Part shown: positions 22,606 through 23,043 of the stretch, piece after piece
Layout of the letters: every line of letters starts with the position of its first letter
Position numbering within the stretch: the first letter of the stretch is position 1
NCBI GenBank assembly: GCA_910587325.1
Contig: CAJUKB010000024.1
Span: 1 to 23,043 of the forward strand
Direction: 5' to 3'
DNA: 23,043 nt
From: an uncultured Bacilli bacterium
GTDB taxonomy: Bacteria; Bacillota_I; Bacilli_A; RF39; UBA660
Made by a program: the position numbers and the translations under genes
Notes under the pieces: model-generated
The model's database searches: none
Seen by the model: the letters and a program-made list of their open reading frames with translations, nothing else
Told to the model about the DNA's origin: nothing

Positions 22606-23043
22606 TCAAATCATATTACGTATTAAAATTCTTTGGTATTCTTCTTTAGAAATTCGTTCATGATGTTCATTTTTATAGTAAGCTAAATACTCATCACTTA
22701 TATTTAAATTAAAAAACATTTCTTGTAACCATATAGGATTATATTGTTCAACTTTCCCTACAATAAAATCGTTGTTTAATTCAAGAAAAGGTATTGCATA
22801 TTCCATTATTGGAATATTTCCGTTTAATTTATCCGTAAAGTTTAAATATCCAAAACAATAACTTCCGTAACCTTTATATTTAGTTAATAATGTTTTTGGA
22901 ATATCAAAATAGCATACATAAGAATCATAATTATGCAATCTTTTTGATAAATATTCAAGAATATATCTCTTACAATCTTCTTTAAATTTAAGTTGTGTTA
23001 AACATTAAGACTGATTGATATATTCAACATAAGCAACGTTCAA
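22606..23043 (-). pseudogene. Unknown gene, broken or cut at window edge
   Basis: From the right edge one frame reads NVAYVEYINQS, then TAA at 23005-23007, then continues CLTQLKFKEDCKRYILEYLSKRLHNYDSYV and onward to the TGA at 22606. The stretch after the stop has no start codon with a ribosome site; the first possible TTG (22938) has none. The composition is coherent across the stop, which suggests one gene with a premature stop, or a sequence error. The C-terminal 110 residues are soluble and rich in Tyr and Asn (GYGSYCFGYLNF, WLQEMFFNLN). No family recognised. The 5' end lies outside the window. Confidence 0.5.

Noticed and set aside
22982..23043. oriC or DnaA boxes near the right edge
   Set aside because: No cluster of TTATCCACA-like boxes is visible; the parS and gene order show only that oriC may be near.
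1..23043. CRISPR arrays, tRNA or rRNA genes, insertion sequences
   Set aside because: No regularly spaced repeats, no cloverleaf with CCA-side motifs and no transposase or terminal repeats were seen on either strand.

Overview
This is an AT-rich window from a low-GC, Gram-positive, endospore-forming bacterium of the Bacilli/Firmicutes. It reads with the standard genetic code: TGG is Trp throughout and spoVT and bofA end in TGA. Four genes tied to sporulation in Bacillus (spoVG, yabG, bofA, spoVT) sit among housekeeping genes in almost the same order as the oriC-proximal arm of Bacillus subtilis, but with many genes missing. That compaction, plus an SRP RNA without an Alu domain, suggests a reduced-genome uncultured lineage near the Erysipelotrichia/Mollicutes border. 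This placement is inference.

Nearly everything is transcribed right to left. From the right edge: a broken unknown gene (22606-23043), a parS-like ParB site, a minimal SRP RNA with its own promoter, tadA, then dnaX-ybaB-recR-bofA-holB-ricT-trmN6-pth-mfd as a tight run (21981-12982), followed by a dead YhcG/DUF1016 gene on the other strand and spoVT with a sigma-G-like promoter. Next (11556-7671) comes a methionine-type T-box leader whose first gene is a BRO/phage-antirepressor-family gene, followed by a Nudix-like gene, a short-chain dehydrogenase and methionyl-tRNA synthetase. Then a two-gene unknown module and tatD, a 3D-domain cell-wall-type protein in its own promoter/terminator cassette, ksgA, two pseudogenes (a HAD-like phosphatase and a small membrane protein), yabG-veg-spoVG, a terminator, a 604-residue LRR-like protein of unknown function and, on the + strand, a small XRE-type regulator.

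The core genes cover replication and repair (DnaX, HolB, RecR, YbaB, Mfd), tRNA and rRNA maturation (TadA, TrmN6, KsgA, MetS, Pth), protein targeting (SRP RNA), chromosome segregation (parS) and spore development. Accessory material sits at the joints between conserved blocks, and three or four of these joints carry decayed genes.

The observations most worth following are the T-box leader placed in front of a BRO-family regulator, the SRP RNA acting as the leader of tadA with a parS site one base upstream of its promoter, the G8 tract inside the SDR gene, and the self-contained 3D-domain cassette. I did not find a clear, complete new defence or mobile system.
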